DNA of 64,000 nt from Ignelater luminosus. Lineage: Eukaryota; Arthropoda; Insecta; Coleoptera; Elateridae. This document shows positions 1 through 11,643 of this stretch, piece after piece (positions within the stretch are counted from its first letter, which is position 1; every line of letters starts with the position of its first letter). A program made the position numbers and the translations under genes. The DNA is taken from assembly GCA_011009095.1 (NCBI GenBank), contig VTPC01000606.1:78498-142497 (forward strand), written 5' to 3'. Below the pieces are notes generated by a model. The model saw nothing but the letters and a program-made list of their open reading frames with translations, had not been told where the DNA came from and made no database searches.

Positions 1-2038
1 TGCAATCCAAATCCATAATAGAGATATATCGTTGAAAAACAGGGAAAACTGTTTGAACGGCATTAGATTTATGTCGCTGTCTAACTTTGTTATCGGGTCG
101 TAAAGGGCGTCAATCATTTTCAAAACAAAAGCGCGGCTGTGTTACGCAGTAAAAAGCGACGGACTAGCGGCGGTCTGGCAAAAACATCCGAACTAAAACG
201 GTTCAATATTAGAAAGGGTCTAGAATAAATTTTAACATGTAACATGAGCCACTAAGGGCGGCGGGAACTTCTCCCATGTACGTATTCGGCATACGCAGAC
301 CGTGCGCAAGAAGATTTATCTTATCACAGTTCACCGTTAAAAGCAATTTAAATCCTCCCTCAATTCGGAGAAAATAAAACGGAAAAACAAAACAGAAACC
401 TATAACGAGAACAAAACAAAATCTAGATTTATAAATTTTATACGATCTATTGAAAACTTTATTGCTATAACAAGATGTCATACATTTTCGACGTCTGGAA
501 ACAACAAAATAAAGACCGCAATATTTATCAATTTAATGCTCTCGTTCCTTTCCCTTATCTATAAAATTTTTGGTGAAAAACGATTTATCTAAACAGAAAA
601 GTCCCTGCTCGCAAAACTCGTGCACAGCTGTACGAAACTGAAGGGATGCGAGAGGAGGACGACGCCTTCTACATATGCTATGTGTACATAAAATATGTAT
701 GCAAATTGAATACATCTACATGACAAAACGAAAACTGCAAACTAGTGGACTACTGGCACAAATATGACAGTATAGTGATAAACAATCTCCCTAAGAAAAA
801 AAAATGAACTCGCATGCAAATTTTTTGTTTTCGCCTTTAAACATTTCTTGGCGTCTCTCTTTAAGATTAATCTCTCAAAACAAAATCTTTTTTCTTTCGG
901 TTATCATTTATATTCACATACACATATTAGACAGGCGACACAATCAAGATGGATCATTTGAAACTGACGTTTTTATTTCTTCGAGTCCTTTAGAAATGTA
1001 AAACTCGCGAACGCTGCTGCTGCAATCTAGAATGTGATATCCAAAGTGTCCTTACTCTTGTTTTAATGTTAAAATTATTTTGCAAGTTCATCTGCAGTTT
1101 AACGGACAATTTGAACTCAAAGAGGTGCTAATTAGATTGAATCTAGAATTAATTGAGTACAACCCCTACAATATGGGATTCTCTTCAAATAACGCATAAA
1201 TCACTAATCGAATTCAGTGCATCAAGTGTTATTCATTTGGAAGGTAATAAACATCAAATATTGCAATGCTATTGAATTTTGACTATAGTCAAAGTTTGAA
1301 CCTTTAAATACTAACTTTGTTACATTTCTGAAATTTCATTTCCTAAGTATAGCTTTCCTTACGACCAAAAGTCAGGTTGATGAACGAAATCGCATAGTCT
1401 TTTGAAATGACAACACAAATACGTAACAAACTAGCAAAAGTACGCGCGGATTTTATAAAGTCGCCATGGATTGTTCTGCTGATATTATGTTCAGTATTGA
1501 ATGTCTCAGAACGGTTGGCTTCTGCTGGTAGTTGGGCCAACTAGTCGGCCTGGTACAATGTACGTACGTTCCATGTTCCAAATCTTGTCCTTGTTCGTTT
1601 GCCAAAAGTCGTAGACATTTTATCCTCCAGTTTCATTCTTATTGTTGTTTCTTTAGGAATTGATTGCTAGCCCAGAGTCTCTTGAAGCCTCTAGCCTCAG
1701 CTGTTGCTGTCTATCTATCAACTTCACGCCTACAGCATAGTAGGCACATGTAGGGTCAACACTGAAAATTTCTCTCAGTATGAGCACCTACTTGACACCT
1801 GTTAGCGAATCATGAAATCGTGGAATGACGACGTTTACCAACCGACAATGTTCTTAGGAACTGTGGACATTAAAGACAAATCGAGCTGTGACGATGAGAG
1901 ACGAAAAGAATAGACGAAAGAATCAAACCCGAGATACACTAACAGAGTCTACCTACTGCAAAGTTAAGGAAAAAGATTGTAACAAATTATTATTCTTCTA
2001 CTGGGAAAACGTTTGAAAACTTTTTTTGAACTCCAATA
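1..2038. other. Unassigned AT-rich DNA
   Basis: No recognisable gene or repeat. Short open frames on both strands lack family motifs and conserved start contexts. A modestly GC-richer patch around 60-190 (several CG dinucleotides) has no coding signal. Unique intergenic or intronic DNA is the simplest reading. Confidence 0.5.
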
Positions 2039-2040
2039 TA

Positions 2041-3052
2041 CAGTGTGTCCAAGATAAGGATGCACAGCATGGGGATCTTGGAAACGGTAAGAGATACAGC
2101 ATCAGTTAAATGGGATGAAAGTTAGCTATTTATAGGACTTTTTTGTTGGGGTTTGCAAAATCTAGATATCTTGGATAGTTTCAGAGATATTTAAAAAAAA
2201 GTAGATTTTTCGATTTTCGTTATTATTTTTTCTTTCCTTTATTTGAAGAGATATCCGAAAACTAAAACCACTTTTCCACTGCCACTTTTTGTTCTCTATT
2301 AAAATACACTAACAAAATTCCTGTCCAACGTTTCGTTTTCGAGTAACCATCATCAACCTAATTTTTTTAAATAAGCGAAAAAACAATTGAAAATTGTTTC
2401 GGAGAGCTCTTGTTGTCACGATTCTAATGATGTAAACATGATAGGATTATTTTGGTTTTGATTTTTTTGTGTTGAATGCTGCTGTGACCAACTGTAATAA
2501 TTAGTGTTCATCTTCAAAATTTTGGTTGAGCACTTGATTCTTGACATAACCCCAGGGGAAAGAAGTCTAACGGTGTTACATCAGGTGAACATGCAGGCCA
2601 GAGTACTGCAGAATGCATTAATTTATAGCATAAGAAATCGAAATAACCCTATCATGTTTACATCATTAGAATCGTGACAACAAGAGCTATCCGAAACAAT
2701 TTTCAATTATTTTTTCGCCTATTTAGAAAAATGAGGTTCATGATGGTTACTTGAAATCGAAACGTTGTACAGAAATTTTGTTAGCCTATTTTAATAGAGC
2801 ACAAAAAGTGGCAATGGAAAAGTGGTTTTAGTTTCCCAATATCTCTTCAAATAAATAAAAGAAAAAATAATAACAAAAATCGAGAAATCTCCTTTTCTTT
2901 AAGTATCTCTGAAACTATTCAAGATATCTAGATTTTACAAACGCCAACAAAAAGGTCCTATAAATAGCCAACTTTCATCTCATTTAACCGATGCGGTATC
3001 TCTTACCGTCTCCAAGATCCCCATGCTGTGCATCCTTATCTTGGACACACTG
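2041..3052. mobile_element. Foldback mariner-like element 1 (412 bp arms, TA target)
   Basis: The ends are CAGTGTGTCCAAGATAAGGA and its reverse complement, immediately flanked by TA at 2039-2040 and 3053-3054. The left arm (2041-2452) matches the reverse complement of the right arm (2641-3052) over the full 412 bp with scattered differences, leaving a loop of about 188 bp. TA flanks fit Tc1/mariner-type insertion. The loop retains a short piece with mariner-like transposase motifs, so this looks like a deletion derivative in which very long terminal inverted repeats surround a transposase remnant. It shares its terminal ten bases with the element at 25598. Confidence 0.9.
2521..2611 (-). pseudogene. 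Mariner-like transposase remnant in foldback loop
   Basis: Read on the minus strand, 2600 to 2559 gives WPACSPDVTPLDFF. After a one-base frame change the next residues are PWGYVKNQVLNQ. This matches the WPPRSPDLTPLDFFLWG block around the last catalytic acidic residue of a large insect mariner-like transposase group (family knowledge, from memory). Only about 30 codons survive and at least one frameshift is present, so it cannot be functional. It sits inside the loop of the foldback element and identifies the likely superfamily of that element. Confidence 0.75.
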
Positions 3053-3054
3053 TA

Positions 3055-5725
3055 TTGCAGTGATAGGTTTGTAGTGAGGATAAATACAAAATCAAAAATA
3101 AACTTACAAGATTTCAAGAGTTACCACACCGCACACGTTGGGCACCCAAAAGATTAAATTTTAATTAAATAAGGAAACCAAAGAAAGAATTAGAAAATCT
3201 GATCTTGCTCCTGGATATTGAATCTGCAAGAAGTCTCACGTTTCAATTTCGGACACTGGCTGTCTGTTGAGGAAAACCTTAATTTTCACTTTTTTCTCAA
3301 AATGACACATTAAATTGAGAGTTTTATTTTTTTTATTATTTTTTATAAAATAAAATTTTCACTACTTTTTTCTAAGTTATGCATAATTTCAACTGTGAAT
3401 AGTAACTCGTAGCTGCTAACTAGATTCTTAAGTGACACTTAATTTCTGACTGAATCTAAATCTTAACTAAATCACTGTTGATTGAATATAATTCAAAAAC
3501 TTACCTGAATAAATGAATGAGTCTAGCCTGAATATCTTTTATGTAAACTGCTTGACAGACTCTTATGTATTTCTTATTTAAAGGAATTCACACGTGTCGT
3601 TTAACATTAACATTTAAAATAAAAAATCGTTCAACAAAATTTCCATAGTGCTAAATCACTGTTGACTAATGCAGTTTATATAAAACATAAAACTTATTAA
3701 CATCTGTAGATTAGCTCTCTAAAAGATAAAGCAATTTACGTATATGGAGAATAACAAATGTGTCATCAATTGACTTTCTTTGTTGCTAAAATTGTTAATT
3801 TATTTAAAATTATTTGTTACTAAAATATCATGCTAACTTGGAAAAGAAATCTTTCACTGATGCACCCTTGGGGATTAAGCGACGTACTTCCAAGTTGACA
3901 TTGCACTTTTAAGTGTATATAAAAATAATGTATCTCTTATCATTACAATTTAATGTAAAAATTATTTTCAATTTTTAATTTACTTGAATACAAAACTTAG
4001 ATGCTAAAACAAAGGTTAATTGCAATAAAATGTCTTAAATCCAGGTTTATAAAGAGTTTTATAAAGTTGCCTTGTCTGACCTAATTCTCAGAGAATTACC
4101 ATGGATCTCAATACTCATGTTTTGTTAAGGAATGTTCTGAATAGTTAGACTTCACCCTATATTAGGTAACTTACAGTGTTCACGATCAAATTTTACCACA
4201 AGTTCAAAGAATGAATTAAGAAACTCGAGGCAGCATTAAAAGAGAATAAATTCATGGTAAAAGTACGATCGAGGACTACATGCTGTAATTTCTAAATTAA
4301 GAAACAGAGATCCACACTTACTTTTAAAAGGAAAAATTCGATTTAATCAAGATAAAACTTTTATACTGTAACTCAGCTCCACAAATAGACAAAGGTCAGT
4401 AATAGATTTCTACATTAAAAAAGGACACAACAAAAAATTATTTAAGATAAAACATTTCGTGCCATCCCGTATAACAATATTAATGAAGGTTACACGCATT
4501 AAAGGGACAATTAAACCAGGTATGTTCGGATGATCAAAGAGTTAGTTTAGAATTCTTTTTACGCGAACGTGTATTAAATGCGTGTAATGTGTAGGTGTGT
4601 GTGTAAATTGAGAGAGAGCTTTTAAGTGGTGAACGTCAGGGGGGTGCGCCGTTCTAATTTCCAGACGCGGTTTGATTACCAGTAGATGATCGAATCCGGC
4701 CATCAGGTGCAATCGTAAACTCCGTAGAGCCCGGCGAAAGGTATTACTACCCACTTTCCCCTACCCCCTTCACCACGCGACCCTAAAACTTTATAATACA
4801 GAATTTAATTATTCATTGTAAAACAGGAAGAATGAGAAAACGTGACTTGTTTAAATTTAGGGATTTAATTTAATACCCGGACAAAGGCGCGCGGCGGGTA
4901 TGCGATTGTCGCGAAATACCGTCACACTGAGGTTTTGATTGTACACACAGAGAGAAATTTGTGTTTAAATTTATTACGCTCTACGTTACAGTTTTACATA
5001 AATTAAATGACCCAAAAAGGCGCAAAAAAAGAGAGAAAGAGGGAAAAAAGGGCGCCGGGATAACAGCAGCGACGCTCGAAATCCCTTTTTGTCGATTGTT
5101 TATGATGTTCAATAACAATTGCAATTTGTTTTCTGCTTTTGTTTTTTAGAAGTTACACTAACATTAAAAATTTATTACGCAATAAACTGTTTATTCTTAT
5201 TTAGGTAATGTAAAACAGGAGGGTAAAACACGATAAATTTACGTCGAACAAACTTCTTCCTATTATTTAAGGATTAAGTAGAGCTAATGGCGCTCTAATA
5301 ATAAAATTGACCGTACCCTAAATTATACTTATTATGGTACACACAGCAATATGGATTAATTGTTAATTAAGCTTTTACAAGTTTGCCTACTAAAAACGTG
5401 TTTATTTAAACCAAATTCTTAGAGTTAATGTTTATTGAACAAAACAGGACCAAATCCGTGACCTTGAGGGACTTTCTCTTAATAGCTGGATTCCCTCTTA
5501 AACACATACTAATGATGTTTAACTCAACAGTGAACAAATAAATTCATGAAGTTGAGAGTCAAAGAGTTGCACTAGACAAGTCAAACTATTAGGACGTGTC
5601 CATTGACAAATCAATAATATTAGGCTTATTCGAGAGGGAAGCCAAACAAGATATTCTGAAGTGTGACCTAGCGTTTAAGAATGGTAATCAGTTTGAATGT
5701 TGGCCAGAAATGTGGTAACGTTTGT
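3055..5725. other. Unassigned AT-rich DNA
   Basis: No coding motif seen. A 15-base phrase (CTAAATCACTGTTGA) occurs near 3467 and again near 3653, hinting at an old local duplication. A GC-richer block at about 4540-4930 contains runs of GCGCGC and a T/G-rich simple stretch. Small open frames here show no family features. Confidence 0.45.
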
Positions 5726-5739
5726 TGTTCTGATGTTTT

Positions 5740-7145
5740 AGCAGTATTAGACATAATTTCCTGGTATTACTAGTTTCTCCCTTCTTATGCCGAGTTGGCA
5801 GCTTCATTAAACTATTTACTTAGGAAAAACATAAAATTTAATTGGGACGAAGATTGCGAGATAGCATTTTGAAAAATTAAGGATGTTCCTGTTTCTTCTC
5901 CCGTGTCGTCTTTTCTTGATTCTGACAAGGACTTTTTCTTGCAAACAAACGCTTTTGGTGTTGAAATTGGCGCTGTCTTGGTTCAACAAGAACATGTCAT
6001 TTTCTCTAGGTACCAGTTGCATAATAGCTTTGTTAACTGTGTTATCAAGTTAAGAATGTCATTAACCAATCAGAACTAGTAGAATTTAATGTCAACTTAG
6101 AATTCGCCAATCAGATCCCTAAATTTTAAAGTTAACATCGCATTAACTAACAACGACTGTAAAAACGCTTATGCAAGCAAGTGTGAGTCTTTCGATGACT
6201 TAGAAAGAGTGTCTTGCTGTGCTGTAGAGCAGTGAAAAGTTCAGATGTTATTTAGAAGGTACTCAGTTGATAGCTATCACGGATCATCACAGTCTATTAT
6301 GGTTGGACAATCCTAAAGATTCACAAGGTAGACTTGGTCGCTGAGGACTTTACCTGTAACAGTATAATTATAGAATTATAAATAGGAAAGGCAAAGAACA
6401 TCTGATGCCCGACGCTTTGTCTCGCTTGATTCCTCAGTGTAACTACTTTGATTAAGTAAATCGTATCTTGATATGTAAATGATTAAGTAAGCGATTATTG
6501 TTTCCTCAATGACGCGTTTCTGATGATACGATCCATAAAAGGATCAAATTAGATTTCCTTGAGCTTAGACAAAGTGAAGATTTTTGAAGTTGGTAGAGTT
6601 CTTAGGCAAAGTCAGGATGAACCAACTTCTGGCCACCTTGGCATTTATAAAACCTATCATTGAGTTACTAGACTGTGTTATCGGCCTTCCATACGAGCCG
6701 ATGTTACTTGTCATGTTTATCAATGCACTAAACCCGAACAAAAGTTACCTGCAGGTTTGATGGGAAGACCTTTTTAGCGAGATTCTCTTGGCAAGTTATC
6801 AGTATAGATATCCTGGATCTACTGCCTAAAACAAGTCATGGAAATCAGTATATCCTGATAGTCACCGATGTATTCAGTAAATTCAATCTGTTTTCTCCTT
6901 GTGTAGAACTTTAGCTTCTAATAAATATTTGCAGCATTTTAGAGCAACAAGTTTTTCACGTGTTTGTAGTTCCTCAATTTGTCAAATGTAACAATAATAA
7001 ACAATTTTGGAGCAGAGAATTGACTAAGCTGGTTCAAAAGTATCATATAAAAGTATTCTGCACTCCATATCACCATCCTCAAGCCAATAACGTGGAACGT
7101 GTCAGTTGTGTTTGAAAAACCATGATCTCGGTTTATATCGGCATT
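5740..7145 (+). pseudogene. Ty3/gypsy pol relic (RT end, RNase H, integrase)
   Basis: Plus-strand frames, interrupted by stops and shifts, read in the canonical Ty3/gypsy order. The end of the RT region is near 5741-5842 (SWYY, LAASLNYLLRK). RNase H starts at 5843 (WDEDCEIAF) and continues with LQTNAFGVEIGAVLVQQ. The connection region follows near 6230-6430 (YLEGTQLIAITDHHSLLWL, RKGKEHLMPDALSRL). The integrase H2C2-like region has SGHLGIYKTYH, and its core has PAGLMGRPF, SIDILDLLPK and YILIVTDVFSK. The last recognisable integrase motif, TPYHHPQAN, is near 7062-7090. In-frame stops after EIAF and in the integrase core show it is dead. I see no LTRs and no gag, so only an internal fragment remains. 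Superfamily assignment is firm; the family within Ty3/gypsy is not resolved. Confidence 0.9.
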
Positions 7146-7149
7146 AAAA

Positions 7150-7615
7150 GCTTCGGATAGCCGTTTTTAACCGGGAATTTCCCGGCCCGGACCGGACCGG
7201 CCCGACTGTGGATAAACTTGACGCAGCCCGAAAAAAACTCGAACTGTCCAAAAGACCCGAACGGCCCGACAGACCTGAGAGACCCAAAGAATCGAAAAGT
7301 CGAAAAGGCCCGACAATCTGACAGGCTCGATAGATCCGAACCGCCCAACAGACCCGAGAAGCCCGAAGGGCCGAGAAGTCTGAAAAGCTAGACGGGACCG
7401 AACGGCCGGACAGACCCAAGAGGTCCGACAAGCTCCAGCAGCTCGACAGGCCCGAGAAGACTGAACGGTCTGATTGAACGGACGTAGGCCCGAAAAGCCC
7501 AATAAATGTTTAAATTGACGCCAGGACCGACCCGAATCCGAGCTTCGAGCCGGACCACGTAAAAGGCCCGACTAGAAAATCCGGCCCCTGCAGACCTTTA
7601 AACCATCTTCCTTAA
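7150..7615 (+). repeat. CCCGA-rich degenerate minisatellite with conserved flank (copy A)
   Basis: A markedly GC-richer block made of short variants such as CCCGACAGACC, CCCGAGAAGCC and CCGAACGGCC. From about 7490 it continues into non-tandem sequence: CCCGAAAAGCCCAATAAATG, then a segment ending near AAAATCCGGCCCCTGCAGAC. The reverse complement of 63665-63870 has the same order and very similar words, so this is a dispersed family rather than a local simple repeat. The long overlapping minus-strand open frames here are a composition effect. Confidence 0.7.
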
Positions 7616-7696
7616 TCAACTGTGATTACGAAACATTAAACGTGAACTTTCTAACGTTTTAATTTTAAAATTAAGTAGTTTTCGGTAGTTAACCTG

Positions 7697-8255
7697 TTAG
7701 GGTAGTATAAAAGGACCAACCATTTTGTTTTTCACTTTTCCGCCCATACGTTTACCAAAAAGGAAAGTTGAAAATTGCTTTCCTGAAAGAAAGGGATTTT
7801 TCATGTGCCCAGATGTGTTCGTTATGGGCATTAGAAATACTATTTCTTGTAAATGTACGCTTACAAAAGCAGGGCTTTTTCGGTGTTGGTCGAGGAACCA
7901 TTCGAAAAAGGTCACATGTTTTTCAAAATCTGCCAACATCAAATGCTGAAATCGAGTTTTGTGGTAGGGATGAAGCTTATCTTTCAAAATTTTGTGGACT
8001 TGTTTTTGATGCGGCTGCAACTTGAGAAATAGCGCGAACGCTGGTGCTGGAGTTGGCATTTTTTACTGTTCGCGGCCCACCTCCACTTAAAGTATGAACG
8101 AGCATAATATTTTTAGATTCTCCAAGTCTTTAGTGTGCATTTCTAACAATTATGAATTGGATGGCGTCTATTTGGAAAACGTTCTGCATAAAGTCTGGCA
8201 GCTTCATTGTAATTTCTATTATCTTCCCCAAGAATCAGAATCGTGCCTGTGTACT
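7697..8255 (-). pseudogene. Mariner-like (DDE) transposase relic
   Basis: Minus strand, N-terminus at high coordinates. About 8250-8160 reads ILILGEDNRNYNEAARLYAE then RFPNRRHP, the N-terminal helix-turn-helix typical of a widespread insect mariner-like transposase group. A frame change leads to GGGPRTVKNANSSTSVRAIS (about 8080-8020). Another frame (8059-7697) gives KILKDKLHPYHKTRFQHLM, ADFEKHVTFFEWFLDQ and, near the end, KNKMVGPFILP. At the expected first catalytic position (normally an FTDE block) the sequence reads IVFLMP, so the acidic residue is lost. The C-terminal half is absent. I see no terminal repeats around it. The order of blocks and spacing make the assignment good; the copy is clearly inactive. 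Confidence 0.85.
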
Positions 8256-8259
8256 CATT

Positions 8260-10195
8260 TGTTGTATACTCCATGACAAAACTAAAGAAAAGTCTAATTT
8301 ACTCTCTTTTGGGAAAAACAATGTTACGGTCTATTTCTAACTATTCTATATAGTTCGCTACTGAATACTTTATTTTAAATTCGAAAGCTTCAAGTTTATC
8401 GAAGCAACTGTTTTTGACAATGGGGGCCCTGTAGTCTGTCTCTGTTTCTTCTGCAAAACAACACACGGAACAGTGCCCTCTACTACAAGTAAGATGTAAG
8501 AAGTGCAACAAATATCGTACTATAGATAAAACAAGTTTTGTTGTTGTCTTTTAGTTGTTGTTGTGCATTTTCAATGCACATTAGTTTAAGTCTGATCTCA
8601 AACTGCATAAACTCTAACAGGTTATGGGCCCAGCTTATGTTCGTGGATGCACGTTTGTAAAGTAAATAAGACCAAATGGTGGCGTAGTGTTCCCTCGTCT
8701 TTTGCGCGGCTCTGTCTACTGTTAAAAATACGTGGATTTGTTACGAACTTTAAAAATAATCAAATTGACAGGAAATAACAGAAATACCTGCAAGTATTGT
8801 TTGTAGAATCCAAGCAAGTCACAGTGCAGTTATGGCATGAATGACTATGTCACCGGAATAAACGACTTGTAAGAACAATTCTAAAGAAGTAAGCAACATC
8901 GAAACAGTATTAACGACAGAAGAAATCGTCCCCAAAAAGTAGATGAGCATATTCACGATTTACAGGCCCGTTTGAGTCCGCTTCAATCTGTTTAGCTACG
9001 TTTTTTGTTTCGTTTGGCCAAACGAATTTGATTTGTTATTGATTTGGTTGTCAGCTATTGGTGTTCTCATTCTTTATGATTAATTAAGAAGAAGCAAATA
9101 AATCTTATGCTCACCTTTCATCTAATTCTAATTCTAATTCTAATTTTTCACGCCACATGGTATTGAGATGGTGTATGGTCTTGGTGAATAATCTTAATTT
9201 ATCTGGAATCTTAGACAATTTCATTAAATTTGCCAGACAATTTGATGATAAGTTTTTTTGCAGAAGTTGTCCGTTCCAGATGTGCATACTCGAGATGAAT
9301 ATTCAGTAGTAAATGGTGAACATACAGAAGTATCTAAATTCTACCTATTAATTTTTTAATAATAAACGCACCTTTAAGTGGAGTATGGAGTTACCTTGTC
9401 GTCCAGCTTCTTTATTGCATCATTAAATTATATCTTCTTTGTATACTGGGGATCAGAGACCTCTCGGAGGTCCCATCACTTCCCTCGAGTTTTTGGATAG
9501 CTGTTTCCAAGGTGGCTCATGTTTGATTCCGGTACCGTTAACCTAGTTTTATATCAATAGTAAATCTAAATTAAACTAATTATTGTAGATATATAAATAG
9601 TGAGGTTAGTTTTGCATGTCAATCAAATTATAATGTGCATGATAATTTTGGGTTAATCGTCGCGTCTTAAGCTTAGGATATTGATTCCAGATTGGGTTAA
9701 GTAAGCTTTTGACTGATATCAGATTTAATTTATAAATAAGTAGGTTTACTTACCATTTTCAAATATTCAATTTCATTAATTACTTTGTGATTTCTTTGTT
9801 TTGAAAATCATTAAATTAATGTCGCTATTGTTTAAGATTCAAACCATTAGGTACATGCAGCGTTTTGCCCATAGCAAGACAGTTTCTATACTGGCAAACT
9901 ATAAATCTTTAGTGATTGTAAAGTGGCCGTACTTAGCCAAATTAAATTTTTTCTTGCAACTTTACTTATTATTTGTTTAAGTTTACAGCTCACTCGTTTT
10001 GTTATTTTCCCCACTTGCATTTTTTATTTATATCAATTGTGTCTTTTCTGGGTCTTGCTGAGTGTTTCAATATACATGTTATTAAAGTAATGTCAAGTGT
10101 TACAATTCCAAGTTATTTTGAAGCTAAGTCTTAGCTAGCCTTGCAGGCATTTAATTTTATCATAGTTTCTGTGAAGGTTATTACTAGGTGCAAGA
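8260..10195. other. Unassigned AT-rich DNA
   Basis: No protein similarity recognised. It includes a small TTCTAA hexamer repeat at about 9120-9145. Short frames at 8094-8340 overlap the antisense side of the transposase relic and are not genes. Confidence 0.45.
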
Positions 10196-10198
10196 GAT

Positions 10199-10207
10199 TG
10201 GCGCCCG
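10199..10207 (+). other. Possible primer-binding-site-like motif
   Basis: TGGCGCCCG matches the start of tRNA-Lys-type primer binding sites used by many LTR retroelements (family knowledge). It lies about 200 bp upstream of the copia integrase relic on the same strand. However, copia elements commonly use a different primer, and I see no LTR pair, so this may be coincidence or belong to another element. Confidence 0.25.
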
Positions 10208-10414
10208 TTAAACTTTTATTCTCATTTTATTCTTTAGGATTCTTAACCAACAGCCATTGAGTTAGCCTGCAAGCTGCTTCCTGGCAGTGAGCCGCCATCA
10301 ACTCAATGGAAATGGTGGAGAGGTACAAATGCAAAAAGAATCAATACAGGTGCCAAATATCTTTTGGGCCTCAAGGATAATTATTCAGAATATCGTCAGG
10401 TGTTTTTTTTCACA

Positions 10415-11411
10415 GTTTAAAGGAGATACAAAATTGTTTAAAAACATTTACAATGAAAAATTCTTATGTGACAGAGATAAGGAATCTAATAACAAAGATG
10501 CTTATCCTGTTCTTGAATCCAAAGAAATCAATTTGAGGGCTGCTATGTCTTATACTTTTAAACAGAATGGTTGTGCAAGAAGGGAGAATCGCACGTTAGT
10601 TGAGTTTCCGATCAAATTATGAACAAAAGCTGTAAATACAGACCGATCTTCAGTTAAAGACAAAACACCAATAAACTAATCTGTTCGGTTGTCTGAGTGT
10701 GGTAGACCAGATTCTTATGACAAGGCCATGGTATTCGAAGGAGAAGAACAGTAACAAAACTTCGATAACCAGACATTGGACTTTGTTGAGTTACCAGAAT
10801 GAAAGATTTTGCGATTAAAGCTAAAGGCTAATAGAAGTTACGACCGTTTCAAAGTAGGACTGTCGGTAAAAAGCTATTCATAAAAGCGAGGATGAAACTT
10901 ATATTCCAGTTGCTCGCTTTAACATAGTGCGTGCCTTAGCATTGCAGCATAATATGAAAAACTCAAACTTATGCAGAGTTATGTAGATGATACCATGAAA
11001 GTTTGCATATTGAATTGAAGTCTTTACGGCTTGATGCAAGCTCCAAGGTTGTGGGATAAACGCTTAAAAGGAACAAATGTAACAGAATTTATAAATGAAT
11101 TAAAGAAACAGTTGAGATACAAATTGCAGCGTTGGATGGTCTGTGCCAAGTTGTGAAATTGAAAAACAGCCAAAAGAGTGTTCAGACATTTAAAAGGAAC
11201 AATCAATTATGTACTTCTGCATGAAGCTAACCAAGAATTCAACATTAAAGCATTTAGTGATGCAGACCTTGCTGAGGACACTAAAACAAAATGTTTAAGA
11301 ACGGTAACTGTGTGTAAGCGTCCAAGTGCTGCAATGTCGTGGGCGAATCAAAATCAAAGAAGTGTCCTTCTTTCAATAACAGAAACATGTGTTGCTGCAT
11401 GCCAGTGTTAA
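10415..11411 (+). pseudogene. Ty1/copia pol relic (integrase, RT, RNase H)
   Basis: Three blocks in Ty1/copia order on the plus strand. The integrase end at 10562-10604 reads QNGCARRENRTLVE (family form QQNGVAERxNRTLVE), preceded by INLRAAMSYT. RT pieces near 10890-10935 read DETYIPVARFNIVRALAL, and those near 11020-11065 read SLYGLMQAPRLWDKRL. RNase H at 11178-11405 contains HLKGTINYVLLH, FSDADLAEDTKTK and MSWANQNQRSVLLSITET. Stops and frameshifts separate the blocks and much of the RT is missing. The D of SDAD is kept. The relic ends just before the Jockey-type LINE, which may have cut it. Confidence 0.88.
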
Positions 11412-11643
11412 AAAACTAATGCGGTTACAAAATCTTCTTTATGAAGTTTTTTTTTGGACAATTTGATATTAAAACATTGTCCAGAGTTCATTCTCCAATG
11501 CACTCCAGCTGTTTGGTATCGAAAAAGACCGTAACCTACCCGCTCTTTACTCTGCTTTTCACAAACAAGATACTACACAAGGTCCAAGGTCCAAGATCCT
11601 CTTCAGTCGTCGAACATAATGATTGTCCAACAGTTGAAGGGCC

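Noticed and set aside
7133-7502. Three long overlapping minus-strand open frames
   Set aside because: They lie in a GC-rich CCCGA repeat where stop codons are rare. The peptides are repeats of the same composition and have no family features.
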